A stretch of 64,000 nt of DNA from Sphingomonadaceae bacterium (GTDB taxonomy: Bacteria > Pseudomonadota > Alphaproteobacteria > Sphingomonadales > Sphingomonadaceae). Each line of letters begins with the position of its first letter. The first letter of the stretch is position 1. Location of the stretch: NCBI GenBank assembly GCA_025359445.1, contig JANYGB010000037.1, positions 1 to 64,000 on the forward strand, read 5' to 3'. Positions 44,324 to 54,647 of the stretch are shown in pieces. Below the pieces are notes generated by a model, which was given only the letters and a program-made list of their open reading frames with translations, made no database searches and was not told the DNA's origin. The translations under genes were made by a program, and so were the position numbers.

Positions 44324-45148
44324 TTAACCAGCCTTTAGCACGCCCGCAATCGCCTTGTGCATGCGCGAGTGCAAGACATCGTTACCGGCCAATACCTGCT
44401 TGTCGCAAATCGGTACCGAAGTCCCACGCCAATCGGTGACGAAGCCGCCAGCCTCGCGCACCAGCAAGCAGCCCGCCGCCGTATCCCACGAAGACAGGTC
44501 GCTTTCCCAGAACCCGTCGAACCGCCCCGAGGCGACCCAGGCGAGATCAAGCGAAGCCGCCCCAAAGCGCCGAATGCCCGCGACCTGCGGGGCCAAAACA
44601 TTGTAAATCCGCGTCCATTCAGGCGCGTCGCCGCGGCCGGCAAACGGAATGCCGGTGGCGATCAGGCTTTCATCAAGGTGACGACGCGACGATACGCGCA
44701 AGCGTCGATCCTGCAGCCATGCGCCCCGGCTGCGTTCGGCCCAGTAGCTCTCGTCGGTGATCGGCTGATAAACCAGCGCGGCAACCACATCGCCCCAGCC
44801 GCTGCCATCGAGCTTGGGTTCCTGCGCGGCGATCGAAATCGCGAAGTGCGGAATGCCGTGGAGGAAGTTGCTGGTCCCGTCGAGCGGATCGATGATCCAG
44901 CGCGGGCTGGTCGGGCTGCCCTCGATCACGCCGCCTTCCTCGAGCACAAAGCCCCATTCGGGCCGCGCGAGCAGCAGTTCGTCGTAAAGCGTCCGCTCGG
45001 CGCGCTGATCGGCTTTGGAAACGAAGTCAGCTGGCCCCTTGCGGCTGACCTGCAGGTGCTCGACCTCGCCAAAATCGCGGCGCAAGCGCTGCCCGGCCTT
45101 GCGCGCGGCCTTTTCCATAACCCGGATAATGGCGGAGATAACGGCCAT
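44324..45148 (-). CDS. suhB: Inositol monophosphatase family protein (SuhB-like)
   Basis: 274 residues. Metal-site motifs of the family are VLEEGG (EE), WIIDPLDGTSNFLHGIP and the C-terminal SSWDTAAGCLLVREAGG. It may hydrolyse inositol-1-phosphate, 3'-phosphoadenosine phosphates or sugar phosphates; SuhB homologues also act in rRNA transcription antitermination. It follows efp by 6 bases on the same strand, so the two are probably co-transcribed. Confidence 0.9.
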   Translation of the reverse strand: MAVISAIIRVMEKAARKAGQRLRRDFGEVEHLQVSRKGPADFVSKADQRAERTLYDELLLARPEWGFVLEEGGVIEGSPTSPRWIIDPLDGTSNFLHGIPHFAISIAAQEPKLDGSGWGDVVAALVYQPITDESYWAERSRGAWLQDRRLRVSSRRHLDESLIATGIPFAGRGDAPEWTRIYNVLAPQVAGIRRFGAASLDLAWVASGRFDGFWESDLSSWDTAAGCLLVREAGGFVTDWRGTSVPICDKQVLAGNDVLHSRMHKAIAGVLKAG

Positions 45149-45154
45149 CTGAGC

Positions 45155-45721
45155 TCAGTCAGCCTTGCGCACGTAGGCGCGTTCGTAAACATCAACCACA
45201 ATGCGGGTGCCGCTGCCGATGTGCGGCGGAACCATGACGCGCACGCCGTTGTCAAGCAGCGCGGGCTTGAAGCTGGACGAAGCAGTCTGGCCCTTCACCA
45301 CGGCGTCAGCGTCGACTATGGTGGCTTCGACCTGCTCGGGCAAAGCGACAGAAATCGGGCGTTCTTCCCACATTTCCAAGGTTACTTCCATGCCGTCCTG
45401 CAGGAATGCCACCGCATCGCCGAGCAAGTCGGCGGGCAGGTTGATTTGCTCAAAATTGTCTTTGTCCATGAACACCAACGCGTCCCCGTCAACGTAAAGG
45501 AACTGGAAGTCCTTGGTGTCGAGCCGGACTTTTTCGATCGTGTCCTGGCTGCGGAACCGGACGTTGGTCTTACGGCCATCGATCAGGTTCTTCATTTCGA
45601 CTTGCATAAAGGCGCCGCCCTTGCCCGGCTGGGTGTGCTGGGTCTTGGCAACTTTCCAGATGCCCTTCTCGTATTCGATAATATTGCCGGGACGAATGTC
45701 CACGCCGCTGATCTTGGCCAT
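45155..45721 (-). CDS. efp: Translation elongation factor P
   Basis: 188 residues in three beta-barrel domains; relieves ribosome stalling at polyproline. The tip loop [11 protein letters not shown] carries Lys34, the residue modified by lysylation in organisms with EpmA; the modification enzymes are not in the window. The start [13 protein letters not shown] fits the family; the upstream extension of the frame does not look like protein. Confidence 0.96.
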   Translation of the reverse strand: MAKISGVDIRPGNIIEYEKGIWKVAKTQHTQPGKGGAFMQVEMKNLIDGRKTNVRFRSQDTIEKVRLDTKDFQFLYVDGDALVFMDKDNFEQINLPADLLGDAVAFLQDGMEVTLEMWEERPISVALPEQVEATIVDADAVVKGQTASSSFKPALLDNGVRVMVPPHIGSGTRIVVDVYERAYVRKAD

Positions 45722-45879
45722 GACAGTGCCTTCAAGCTGAGAAAGAGCTCCGGCCGCTCGCCGGAAGGACGCGCCCTTAGCGCGGGCTGGCCGCAAGGGC
45801 AAGGCGCGGGGTAAGGCCCGCAGCGGTTGGCAGAGCTGTTCACATCCTGCTAATCACCGCGATGCGAAAGGCCCATCCC

Positions 45880-46239
45880 ATGAAATCAGCCCTTACCCTG
45901 ATCTTGCTGGCCAGCGCCGGCCCTGTCCTGGCAGTTCCGGGCGGGCCGATCGGCTGGCTCAATCCCGGCACTTATCTGTGCGAGCAACCCGGTGATGCCG
46001 GCGGCGCAGTCGGCCTGCACGTGGTCGGCGAGGATTTCGAGATCGTCAACGCCAATACCTATCGGACTACAGCGGGCCGCGGCACATACCTGCTGACCGG
46101 CAACGTGCTGGTATTCACTAGTGGGCCCAAATACGGTGAGGCATTCAACCGCATCACCGATGGCTTCCTCCGCAAATCGGATGCAAGCGGTGCCAACACC
46201 TCGCTGCGCTGCGTGCGCCGGGTGATGAACAACAGCTAG
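45880..46239 (+). CDS. Small exported hypothetical protein beside efp
   Basis: 119 residues with a clear signal peptide (MKSALTLILLASAGPVLA). The mature part has PGTYLCEQPGDAGGAVGLHVVG and SLRCVRRV, two Cys that could form a disulfide. Unknown family. An earlier ATG at 45862 adds six residues. Divergent from efp; the last 4 bases overlap the convergent transporter gene. Confidence 0.65.
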   Translation: MKSALTLILLASAGPVLAVPGGPIGWLNPGTYLCEQPGDAGGAVGLHVVGEDFEIVNANTYRTTAGRGTYLLTGNVLVFTSGPKYGEAFNRITDGFLRKSDASGANTSLRCVRRVMNNS

Positions 46240-48218
46240 GCTACCACCAACTTTCGCGCTGCATTTTGCATGCGGTGGTAAGCGAACCAAACCAAGACCC
46301 CGAACAGCACCAGCCCCATCGGGGTCGCGTAAGGATTCTCGCCAAATTTTGCGAGTGCATCGGGGTTGTTGGTCGCCGCGACAATGCCGGCATAAGCTAC
46401 ATTGAACAAGCTATCGCCCACGATGAGCCCCGTTGCCGTCAGCACGCCAATGCGCTCAGCAAAGTCGGGACTGGACTGCTTGGCCGCCCAACGATTGTAC
46501 AGATGCCCGAGCAACGCGCCGACGATCACAAAGGCGGTAACGTCCATCGGCAGATACATCCCCATCCCAACCGCGAGCGGCGGAAGTGAGCCTCTACCGG
46601 TCTTGCGCAGCACTTCGTCGATCAGCACTGCGCCCACTCCGATAGCAGCACCCAGCCCAATCAGGTTCCATTGCAATGTTCCGCCCAGGACGCCTTGCGC
46701 AATCGCTGAAATCAAAGCGGCTTGCGGTGCAGCCAATGCATTTGGCCCGGCACCCGGAGCGCCAACAAAGCCGAAGGTCGAATTGAGCAGGTCGAGCAGC
46801 GGGGGAATGACGATCCCGCCAAAAATCACCCCAAAGACGAGAGCAACCTGCTGCTTCCACGGCGTCGCGCCGACCAGCTGACCGGTCTTGAGGTCCTGCA
46901 GGTTGTCGTTGGAAATCGTCGCCACGCCAAACACGATCGCGGTGACGAACAGCGCAAAGGCGACCAATGCCTTGGTTTCGTCAGGCGTGTGGTTGCGACC
47001 GAGGACCATGACCAGCAGCAATGAAATGCCCAGCACTGCTAGAATGCCGACGCCTGAAATCGGACTGTTCGAAGCGCCGATGAGCCCGGCCATATAACCG
47101 GTAACCGAAGCGATCATGATCCCCGCGACCAGCACGTAAAGCACGCTGACCATCACCGTCAGCCCCATCGATTGCGCGATCGGTCCATTCCCGGCGAACC
47201 ACCACAGCAGCGCCGCAATCGGCACCATCAGCGCGAGGATCGTGCCGAACACGATCCCCACCGGCAGGTCGCGCTCGGTCAGGGCGAGACTCTCCATGCC
47301 CTGCCCCGATGCGTTGCGCGCGCGGTTGGCAGAGAGTGCCGCCGCGATCCCGCGGACGATTGGACCGATCACCTTGAGCAGTGTCCAGATCGCCGCGACG
47401 CCGATCGTACCCGCGCCGATGAAGCGCACTTTCTGGCGGAACACCGTGCTGACAAAATCGGCAAGCTCGGTTCCGGCGGGCGGGCCGCCCGCAGTGAGCT
47501 GCGGCAGGATGATGAAGAAGCTGATCACGATCCCGGTCAGCATGGCGAGGCCGACCGCGAGGCCGACGAGGTGGCCGACCCCGATCAGCGCCATCGACAG
47601 CCCGGTGGAAAGCGAGGTCGCGCCGCTGCCGATACGCAGCGTGGTGCCAGCGCCTTCGGCGACCAGTTTCATCTTGGCGAGCAGCGGATAGATCACCGAG
47701 ATGATCGTCCCCAAAACCACGGCAGCAAGCCCGCGCTTGTTCTCTTCTGCGCCGCCGACCCCGGCCCCTACCTTGAGCACTTCCGCCGCCGCAACGCCTT
47801 CAGGATAAGGCAAGTCCGATCCGGTAACGAGCGCGCGGCGCAGCGGGACCGAGTACATCACCCCCAGAATTCCTCCGATCACGATCACCAAGAGCGATTG
47901 CAAATAAGGGAAGTTCATCCACCATCCAATCATAATCAGGCCGGGCAGCACGAACACGATCGCTGACAGCGTGCCCGCCGCCGAGGCAATCGTCTGGACA
48001 ATGTTGTTTTCCTGGATCGTCGCGTCCTTGAACGCTTTCAGCACCGCCATTGAGATCACTGCGGCGGGGATCGAGGTTGCGAACGTCAGCCCGATCTTCA
48101 GCCCGAGATAGACATTGGCGGCGGTGAACACGATCGTCAGCAGCGCGCCGAGTACGATGCCGCGCAGGGTCAATTCCTTGGGGGATGTCGATGCCGTCAT
48201 GGCCCTGTTCTCGTTCAT
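46236..48218 (-). CDS. OPT-family oligopeptide transporter
   Basis: A 660-residue membrane protein with about 15 helices, starting MNENRAMTASTSPKELTLRG. The OPT signature regions GLKIGLTFATSIPAAVISM, QTIASAAGTLSAIVFVLPGLIM, PYPEGVAAAEVLK and GVGAVLIDEVLRKT are present, matching the EspB/OPT prokaryotic branch, proton-coupled importers of peptides or metal chelates. The ligand is unknown. Confidence 0.9.
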   Translation of the reverse strand: MNENRAMTASTSPKELTLRGIVLGALLTIVFTAANVYLGLKIGLTFATSIPAAVISMAVLKAFKDATIQENNIVQTIASAAGTLSAIVFVLPGLIMIGWWMNFPYLQSLLVIVIGGILGVMYSVPLRRALVTGSDLPYPEGVAAAEVLKVGAGVGGAEENKRGLAAVVLGTIISVIYPLLAKMKLVAEGAGTTLRIGSGATSLSTGLSMALIGVGHLVGLAVGLAMLTGIVISFFIILPQLTAGGPPAGTELADFVSTVFRQKVRFIGAGTIGVAAIWTLLKVIGPIVRGIAAALSANRARNASGQGMESLALTERDLPVGIVFGTILALMVPIAALLWWFAGNGPIAQSMGLTVMVSVLYVLVAGIMIASVTGYMAGLIGASNSPISGVGILAVLGISLLLVMVLGRNHTPDETKALVAFALFVTAIVFGVATISNDNLQDLKTGQLVGATPWKQQVALVFGVIFGGIVIPPLLDLLNSTFGFVGAPGAGPNALAAPQAALISAIAQGVLGGTLQWNLIGLGAAIGVGAVLIDEVLRKTGRGSLPPLAVGMGMYLPMDVTAFVIVGALLGHLYNRWAAKQSSPDFAERIGVLTATGLIVGDSLFNVAYAGIVAATNNPDALAKFGENPYATPMGLVLFGVLVWFAYHRMQNAARKLVVA

Positions 48219-48345
48219 GCTTGTTTGCCCCCATCTGAACGGCTGGACCTCTTGGACCACTGTCTAAACTCGAAAAAACCGTTACCCGGCGCAGCGCCGC
48301 AATCCGGACTTGTGGCAGATAATTACCGGCTAGGAAACCGCGCCG

Positions 48346-48990
48346 TTAGCGCCGCATCAGCAGCGGATAGGGGTTGATCGGCATGCTTGGCTCGTACCAC
48401 TTGGCCTCGGGCGTGGTCACCTGAATGGCGAAGTGCAGGTGCGGTGCGGTGGGGTTGGCATTGCCGGTAAAACCGACCGCGCCGATGACATCGCCTTGCT
48501 GCACCCGCTGGCCTTCGTGCAGGCTGTCCGCGTAATGATCAAGGTGCGCGTAGTAATGGACGAAACGCCGATCATCGGCGCGGATGTAGATCGTCAGGCC
48601 GCCGCCGACCGAGGTAAATAGCTTTTCCACGGTCCCGCCCGCTGCGGCGAGCACCGGCGTACCGAGCGGTGCCGCAATGTCGATGGCATCGTGTACCCGC
48701 GCTCCGTTTTCGCGCGCTTGCGTAAAGGTATCGCCCAGTTGACTGCGCTGGACCCCCTGCACCGGAATAATCAGTGATTGAATGTCTGCGTCTGCGATTT
48801 GAAACTTGGGGACCTGACGCGCTGCAACAGGCACCCGGTCGGGCGGTGCCACTACCGGACCCGCCGCCAGCGAGGTAGCAGGCGGCGGTTCGCTGCCGGC
48901 CCACCAGTAAGTCAGGCCACCAGCCCACAGCAGCGACGTTGCCAGGAATGTCCCGGCAATCGTGCGCAGATGCGTTTGGAGTTCTACCAA
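48346..48990 (-). CDS. M23-family peptidoglycan endopeptidase, membrane-anchored
   Basis: About 214 residues if it starts at the TTG at 48990, two bases after the upstream stop; an in-frame ATG at 49074 would overlap that gene by 82 bases. An N-terminal helix (TIAGTFLATSLLWAGGLTYWW) anchors a LytM domain: ENGARVHDAIDIAAPLGTPVLAAAGGTV (first zinc His/Asp), YYAHLDHY and PHLHFAI (His-x-His). Likely cleaves peptide crosslinks. It follows the L,D-transpeptidase gene directly, making a cell-wall remodelling pair. Confidence 0.82.
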   Translation of the reverse strand: MVELQTHLRTIAGTFLATSLLWAGGLTYWWAGSEPPPATSLAAGPVVAPPDRVPVAARQVPKFQIADADIQSLIIPVQGVQRSQLGDTFTQARENGARVHDAIDIAAPLGTPVLAAAGGTVEKLFTSVGGGLTIYIRADDRRFVHYYAHLDHYADSLHEGQRVQQGDVIGAVGFTGNANPTAPHLHFAIQVTTPEAKWYEPSMPINPYPLLMRR

Positions 48991-48992
48991 CT

Positions 48993-50180
48993 TCAGGCCT
49001 CGAAATGCACTTTGGTTCGAGTTGACACCATCTGCGCCAGCCGCGCAACGTCCCAGTTGGTTAGCCGCACGCAACCATGGCTCTCAGCACGGCCAATGGT
49101 TTCAGGTTTGGGGGTGCCGTGGATGCCGTAATGCGGCTTGGTGAGATCGATCCACACCACTCCGACCGAGCCGTTCGGGCCTGGTGGCAGCATCGCTTTT
49201 TCGCTGCCCTCCTTGGCATCCCAGAACAGGTCGGGGTTATAGCGGAATTTGGGATTGTGGCTGACTCCGGTGATCCCCCAATCGCCGAGCGGGAGCGGAT
49301 CGTGAGTCGAGCCCATTGTTGCGGTGTAAACCGCGATCAACTTGTCGGACTGGTCATAGGCCTTCAGCGTACCCTTGGACTTGCTCACGACGATCCGCGC
49401 CGCTTTGGGCTGCTCGCTGCCCACACCAAGCATCGCGAGCGTAGCCTGCCAAGCAGGATCGCCGACCGCGCTTGTTGCGATTACATCGCCGCCGACATTT
49501 GGCACGCGGATTTGCTGGCCGCTGTGGAAGGTTGAAACGGGGGCGGCAGCGGGATCCAGAGTTGCGCTTGTAGTCGGGCTTGCGCCTGGAGCCGGAGTGG
49601 CTGGGGCCGGACCAGGCGAGCCTGCCGGCATTCCCCCCGGGTTGAGCAGATTGAGTGTCGCCAAGGTCGTATGAAACCGTTCGGCCAGCTTCTCGTCGAG
49701 CGTTTCATAACCGAGTCCCGGCAGTTTGGCTTGGTCCTGCGGATCCTTGGGAATCTTGACGAAGGGTCCGGCGGCGAAATCGGCGGGGATTGTCACGACC
49801 CGAGTAGCAGGGATTGACTGGTACTGCGCCAGACCTGCCATGGTCGCAGCATCCATTTTGCCGGTCACGGCCAGACTGTTCGCCTCCTGAAACCCCGAGA
49901 TCGCGTTGCGGGTGGAAAGCCCGGGCTTGCCGTCGACCACGCCAGGCGTGAAGCCGAGCCTATCGAGCACAACCTGTGCCTGCATCAGGGGGCGAGGTTC
50001 GCTGTCTGCTAACTCTTGCGGCATAGCCCGACTGTCGTGCGCAGCGAGTGGATCGGGGGCAGCACTGGCTTGCGGAGCGGGAGCGGTTTGCGTTGCGGCA
50101 CCATCCGGCGCTTTGTCGCTCACCTTGCAAGCGGCGAGGCTGATAATGATCGGTAGGGCTAAAAAAATCGGACGCATCAT
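48993..50180 (-). CDS. L,D-transpeptidase lipoprotein with peptidoglycan-binding domain
   Basis: 395 residues. Lipoprotein signal (MMRPIFLALPIIISLAAC), a peptidoglycan-binding-1 domain (VVLDRLGFTPGVVDGKPGLSTRNAISGFQ), a Pro/Ala/Thr linker, and a YkuD catalytic domain (RIVVSKSKGTLKAYDQSDKLIAVYTATMG ... HYGIHGTPKPETIG) with the nucleophile in SHGCVRLTNWD. Makes 3-3 crosslinks or attaches proteins to the wall. The start is at 50180 or one codon later. Confidence 0.92.
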   Translation of the reverse strand: MMRPIFLALPIIISLAACKVSDKAPDGAATQTAPAPQASAAPDPLAAHDSRAMPQELADSEPRPLMQAQVVLDRLGFTPGVVDGKPGLSTRNAISGFQEANSLAVTGKMDAATMAGLAQYQSIPATRVVTIPADFAAGPFVKIPKDPQDQAKLPGLGYETLDEKLAERFHTTLATLNLLNPGGMPAGSPGPAPATPAPGASPTTSATLDPAAAPVSTFHSGQQIRVPNVGGDVIATSAVGDPAWQATLAMLGVGSEQPKAARIVVSKSKGTLKAYDQSDKLIAVYTATMGSTHDPLPLGDWGITGVSHNPKFRYNPDLFWDAKEGSEKAMLPPGPNGSVGVVWIDLTKPHYGIHGTPKPETIGRAESHGCVRLTNWDVARLAQMVSTRTKVHFEA

Positions 50181-50242
50181 TTGGCTCCCACGAAACAAGC
50201 GTGGGTCCGCTCGCTCTCGTCAACCAAACGCGTCAGGCGGCA

Positions 50243-50866
50243 TTAGGCTCCCGCAGCAGCAATCCGCGCGGCGAAATCGCGAACCGCTTGGGCTTCATCG
50301 CCATTCCAGAGTGCCGCTGACACGGCGAGGAAATCGGCTCCTGCAGCAACCAGCGGCCCACAGTTTTCAGGGGTTATCCCCCCAATCGCAACGCAGGGAA
50401 TTTCCATGACCAGCTGCCACCATTCAAGCAGCTCGAGTTCAGCCTTGTGCTCAGAGTCTTTCGTGGTGCTCGGGAAAAATGCCCCGAAAGCGACGTAATC
50501 AGCGCCTGTTTCGCCGGCTTCGATGCCCAGATGGCGACTGGCGTGGCAGGTCACTCCGATCTGCGCCTCTCGGCCCAATACTTCGCGGGCCTCCGCGACC
50601 GAGCCGTCGGTCTGGCCGAGATGGACGCCATCAGCTCCGAGCCGCTTGGCGAGGCTGATCGAATCGTTGACGATAAAGGTCACGTCGCGCGCCGCGCAGA
50701 TTTCCAGCAATGGTTCGGCGAGCCGGGCAGCGGCGTGATCGTCCAGGCCCTTCACGCGGAACTGGAACGCGGCGACCGGCGCGGCATCGAGCGCACGCAC
50801 GAGCCGCTCAGGAAAGCCGCCAGACACGTCGGTCGGCGATATCAGGTACAATTGGCAATCGGTCAT
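50243..50866 (-). CDS. thiE: Thiamine phosphate synthase ThiE
   Basis: A 207-residue TIM barrel joining HMP-PP and thiazole phosphate. Seen are QFRVKG (usually QLR-K), FIVNDSISLAKRLGADGVHLGQTDG, IGVTCHASRH, VAFGAFFPSTTKDSE (the pyrophosphate-binding FPT-T-K segment) and CVAIGGITPENC. No other thiamine gene or TPP riboswitch is near. Confidence 0.93.
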   Translation of the reverse strand: MTDCQLYLISPTDVSGGFPERLVRALDAAPVAAFQFRVKGLDDHAAARLAEPLLEICAARDVTFIVNDSISLAKRLGADGVHLGQTDGSVAEAREVLGREAQIGVTCHASRHLGIEAGETGADYVAFGAFFPSTTKDSEHKAELELLEWWQLVMEIPCVAIGGITPENCGPLVAAGADFLAVSAALWNGDEAQAVRDFAARIAAAGA

Positions 50867-50943
50867 CGCCGCCCTCTATCCTGCCCGGGCGTGAAGGCCA
50901 AGCGTTCGGAACTCGTTCAGCTTTTGCGCGTTATTTGTGAACA

Positions 50944-51327
50944 ATGTTCAAGCACAGCATCCCGCTCGCCCTCACCGCTGCCTTGCTGGCCGGTTGTGTC
51001 ACCACTCGCGCCAACGAGGATGGTTCGGTTACCGCCCGGCTTGGCCAGACCGTCAATGTCGGCGGTCCGCGCGTGACCCCGCTGCAAGTCCTAGAAGACA
51101 GTCGCTGTCCGATGGAAGCACGTTGCGTCTGGGCCGGACGCCTGCGGCTGAGCGTGCGGGTAACGACCGGCCCTGGGAGCAGCGTGCGCGAAATTGCCAG
51201 CGACAAGCCGCTGCAGATTGCTGACGGTCAGCTCGAGCTGGCGGGCGTGATGCCGCCGCGTTCGGTGCGCGGTCCGATAAAGCCTGGCGACTACCGCTTC
51301 AACCTTAAATTCAGCGGCGGGTTTTAG
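50944..51327 (+). CDS. Small hypothetical lipoprotein
   Basis: 127 residues with lipobox LLAGC at the N-terminus. The mature part is beta-rich with a Cys pair (DSRCPMEARCVWAGRL), a pattern seen in small proteins of unknown role in sphingomonads. Overlaps the convergent fba stop by 4 bases. Confidence 0.7.
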   Translation: MFKHSIPLALTAALLAGCVTTRANEDGSVTARLGQTVNVGGPRVTPLQVLEDSRCPMEARCVWAGRLRLSVRVTTGPGSSVREIASDKPLQIADGQLELAGVMPPRSVRGPIKPGDYRFNLKFSGGF

Positions 51328-52214
51328 GCCGTCTTGACGGTCGACCCGGTGTAGATTTCGTCGATCGCGCTGCCAAGCGCGGCGTCGAACTCTGCATCGC
51401 TCATGGCAAAACGCAGATCCTGCAGCAGTGCGCGGCTGAAGCTGGCGATGATACCCTTGTTCTTCGCTAGTTCGGCACAGGCTTCGGGACGCTCGTAGCC
51501 GCCTGACAGTGCCACTACGCGCAACACCTTGGGGTGGCTGGTCAGTGCATCGAACGTGCCCGGTACCACCGGCAGCGATAGCTTGAGCATGACCTGCTGA
51601 TCCATCCCGTCCAGCGCCTCGAGCAATTCGGCGAGGAGGATGGTGTCGCAGTCGGCGCGAGTAGCGCTCTTGATGTTAATCTCAGGCTCGAGCATCGGCA
51701 TCATGCCGTGGGCGAGGACTTGGTGACCGACTTGGAACTGCTGCGCGACGATTGCGGCGATCCCGGCGGCATCAGCCGAATTGATCACCGAGCGTTCTTT
51801 GGTGCCATAAACGCCGAGCGCCTTTGAACGCACCAGCAGCGCATCGAGATCGGGCATCGGCTTCATCAGCTGAACGCCGCCCGCTTCGTTTTCGAGCCCC
51901 TTGTCGATCTTGATGAACGGGACGATCCCTTTGGCAGTCAGCGCGGCAGGAACCGGGGTGCCATCAACACTGCCATCCATCGTCCGCTCGAACAGGATCG
52001 CGCCGAGGACCTTGTCGCCGTTAAACATGCCCGAGCGGATAATCCGGCTGCGCATTTCGTGGATCAAGCCGTACATTTCCTCGTCCGAAGACCACGAGCC
52101 GGCTTCGATGCCATAACCTGCCAGCGCCTTGGGGGTCGATCCGCCCGACTGATCCAAGGCGGCGATGAAGCCCTTCCCGGCGGCAATCTTGGCGGTCATT
52201 TCGGCACTGGTCAT
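51324..52214 (-). CDS. fba: Class I fructose-bisphosphate aldolase
   Basis: 296 residues; Schiff-base aldolase cleaving fructose-1,6-bisphosphate. GKGFIAALDQSGGSTPKAL, GAILFERTMDG, FIKIDKGL, HGMMPMLEPEINIKS, QVMLKLSLPVVPG (Lys expected for the imine) and RVVALSGGY match the bacterial class I type (Staphylococcus Fda-like). Start at 52214 with AGGGAA upstream. Last gene of tkt-gap-pgk-fba. Confidence 0.93.
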   Translation of the reverse strand: MTSAEMTAKIAAGKGFIAALDQSGGSTPKALAGYGIEAGSWSSDEEMYGLIHEMRSRIIRSGMFNGDKVLGAILFERTMDGSVDGTPVPAALTAKGIVPFIKIDKGLENEAGGVQLMKPMPDLDALLVRSKALGVYGTKERSVINSADAAGIAAIVAQQFQVGHQVLAHGMMPMLEPEINIKSATRADCDTILLAELLEALDGMDQQVMLKLSLPVVPGTFDALTSHPKVLRVVALSGGYERPEACAELAKNKGIIASFSRALLQDLRFAMSDAEFDAALGSAIDEIYTGSTVKTA

Positions 52215-52303
52215 GGCTGGGTTCCCTGAATCCACATACGTATGTAAACCGCGCCCTTAGCGTCCATGCTGCACTGCCGCAAGGCCGAGCGCGGTGACTC
52301 GGC

Positions 52304-53509
52304 TTAGCTGCGTTCCAGCGCCTCCACCCCGGGCAATTCCTTGCCTTCCATCCATTCGAGGAAAGCTCCGCCCGCAGTGGAAACATAGCTGAACTGGGCG
52401 GCGACCCCGGCGTGGTTAAGCGCGGCGACAGTATCGCCCCCGCCCGCGACGGACACCAAGGCACCTTCGCTGGTCAGCGCCGCGGCGCTCTTGGCCAGCG
52501 CGACTGTGGCGGTATCGAACGGCGGAGTTTCAAACGCGCCCAGCGGCCCGTTCCACACCAGCGTACGGCAGGTCTTGAGCACATCGGCCAGTGCTTCGGT
52601 CGCCTGCGGCCCGATGTCGAGGATCATCTCGTCGGCTTGGACTTCGTGGACATTGCAGGTGCGCAGGCTCGGCGGGTTGGCGGCGAATTCCTTGGCGACC
52701 ACCACGTCGTAGGGCAGGTGGACCGTGCAACCGGCTTTGTCCGCAGCGTCCAGGATCTGCTCACAGGTTGCGGCCAGATCGTGCTCGCACAGCGACTTTC
52801 CTACATCGACTCCGCGCGCGGCGAGGAAGGTGTTGGCCATCCCCCCGCCGATGATCAGGTGATCGACCTTGGCAACCAGATGCGACAGCACGTCGAGCTT
52901 GGACGACACTTTGGCCCCGCCGACCACCGCCGCAACCGGGCGCTCGGGGTTGCCCAGCGCCTTTTCGAGTGCAGTGAGTTCCGCCTCCATCGCGCGTCCG
53001 GCATAGGCGGGCAGCACATGTGCAAGACCCTCGGTGCTGGCATGCGCACGGTGTGCGGCGGAGAAGGCATCGTTGACGTAGAAGTCGCCGTTGGCAGCGA
53101 TCGCCTTGGCCAGCTCGGGATCGTTGGCTTCCTCACCCTTCCAGAACCGGGTGTTTTCCAGCATCGCGATATCGCCGGGGCGCAGGATGCCGAGCGACTG
53201 CGCCACCACCGGCCCGGTAATCTCGGGCACGAACATGACCTCGCGACCCAAAACGTGCTGGACCGCGTCGATGGTCATCGAAACTGACATGGTCGAGACC
53301 TTCTCGCCCTTGGGCCGTCCGAAGTGCGCGAGCAGCAACACCTTGGCACCCTTGTCGGCGAGCTCGAGGATGGTCGGTGCCGAAGCGCGTACGCGAGTAT
53401 CGTCGGTGACCACCCCGTCGGCCATCGGCAGGTTGAGATCGACCCGCACCAAGGCGACCTTGCCGGTCAGGTCGGCGGGAAGATCGTCGAGGGTTTTGAA
53501 CTTGGTCAT
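52304..53509 (-). CDS. pgk: Phosphoglycerate kinase
   Basis: 401 residues: N-domain [12 protein letters not shown] and [10 protein letters not shown] (substrate Arg/His), [18 protein letters not shown] at the hinge, and C-domain nucleotide loop [13 protein letters not shown]. It interconverts 1,3-bisphosphoglycerate and 3-phosphoglycerate with ADP/ATP. The 113 bases to gap are filled mainly by a palindromic repeat. Confidence 0.97.
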   Translation of the reverse strand: MTKFKTLDDLPADLTGKVALVRVDLNLPMADGVVTDDTRVRASAPTILELADKGAKVLLLAHFGRPKGEKVSTMSVSMTIDAVQHVLGREVMFVPEITGPVVAQSLGILRPGDIAMLENTRFWKGEEANDPELAKAIAANGDFYVNDAFSAAHRAHASTEGLAHVLPAYAGRAMEAELTALEKALGNPERPVAAVVGGAKVSSKLDVLSHLVAKVDHLIIGGGMANTFLAARGVDVGKSLCEHDLAATCEQILDAADKAGCTVHLPYDVVVAKEFAANPPSLRTCNVHEVQADEMILDIGPQATEALADVLKTCRTLVWNGPLGAFETPPFDTATVALAKSAAALTSEGALVSVAGGGDTVAALNHAGVAAQFSYVSTAGGAFLEWMEGKELPGVEALERS

Positions 53510-53521
53510 TCGCGCAAACTC

Positions 53522-53621
53522 CGTCACCCCGGCGCAGGCCGGGGCCCAGTCCTAAAAAGCAAATTCGACGCTTCGCGGCGTCCTTTGATCGGTCTGGGTC
53601 CCGGCCTTCGCCGGGATGACG
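53522..53621. repeat. Palindromic repeat (family D) between gap and pgk
   Basis: Starts CGTCACCCCGGCGCAGGCC and ends GGCCTTCGCCGGGATGACG, an imperfect inverted repeat about 100 bp long with GGGCCCAG / CTGGGTCCC inside. It sits in the transcribed spacer, so the mRNA would form a long hairpin between two operon genes. Confidence 0.85.
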
Positions 53622-53622
53622 A

Positions 53623-54630
<1,008 letters not shown>

Positions 54631-54647
54631 GGCGAAAAAACCTCCTG

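Noticed and set aside
44357-45814. 485-codon plus-strand frame across the suhB and efp genes
   Set aside because: Antisense to two conserved genes with intact active-site motifs; no domain in the translation.
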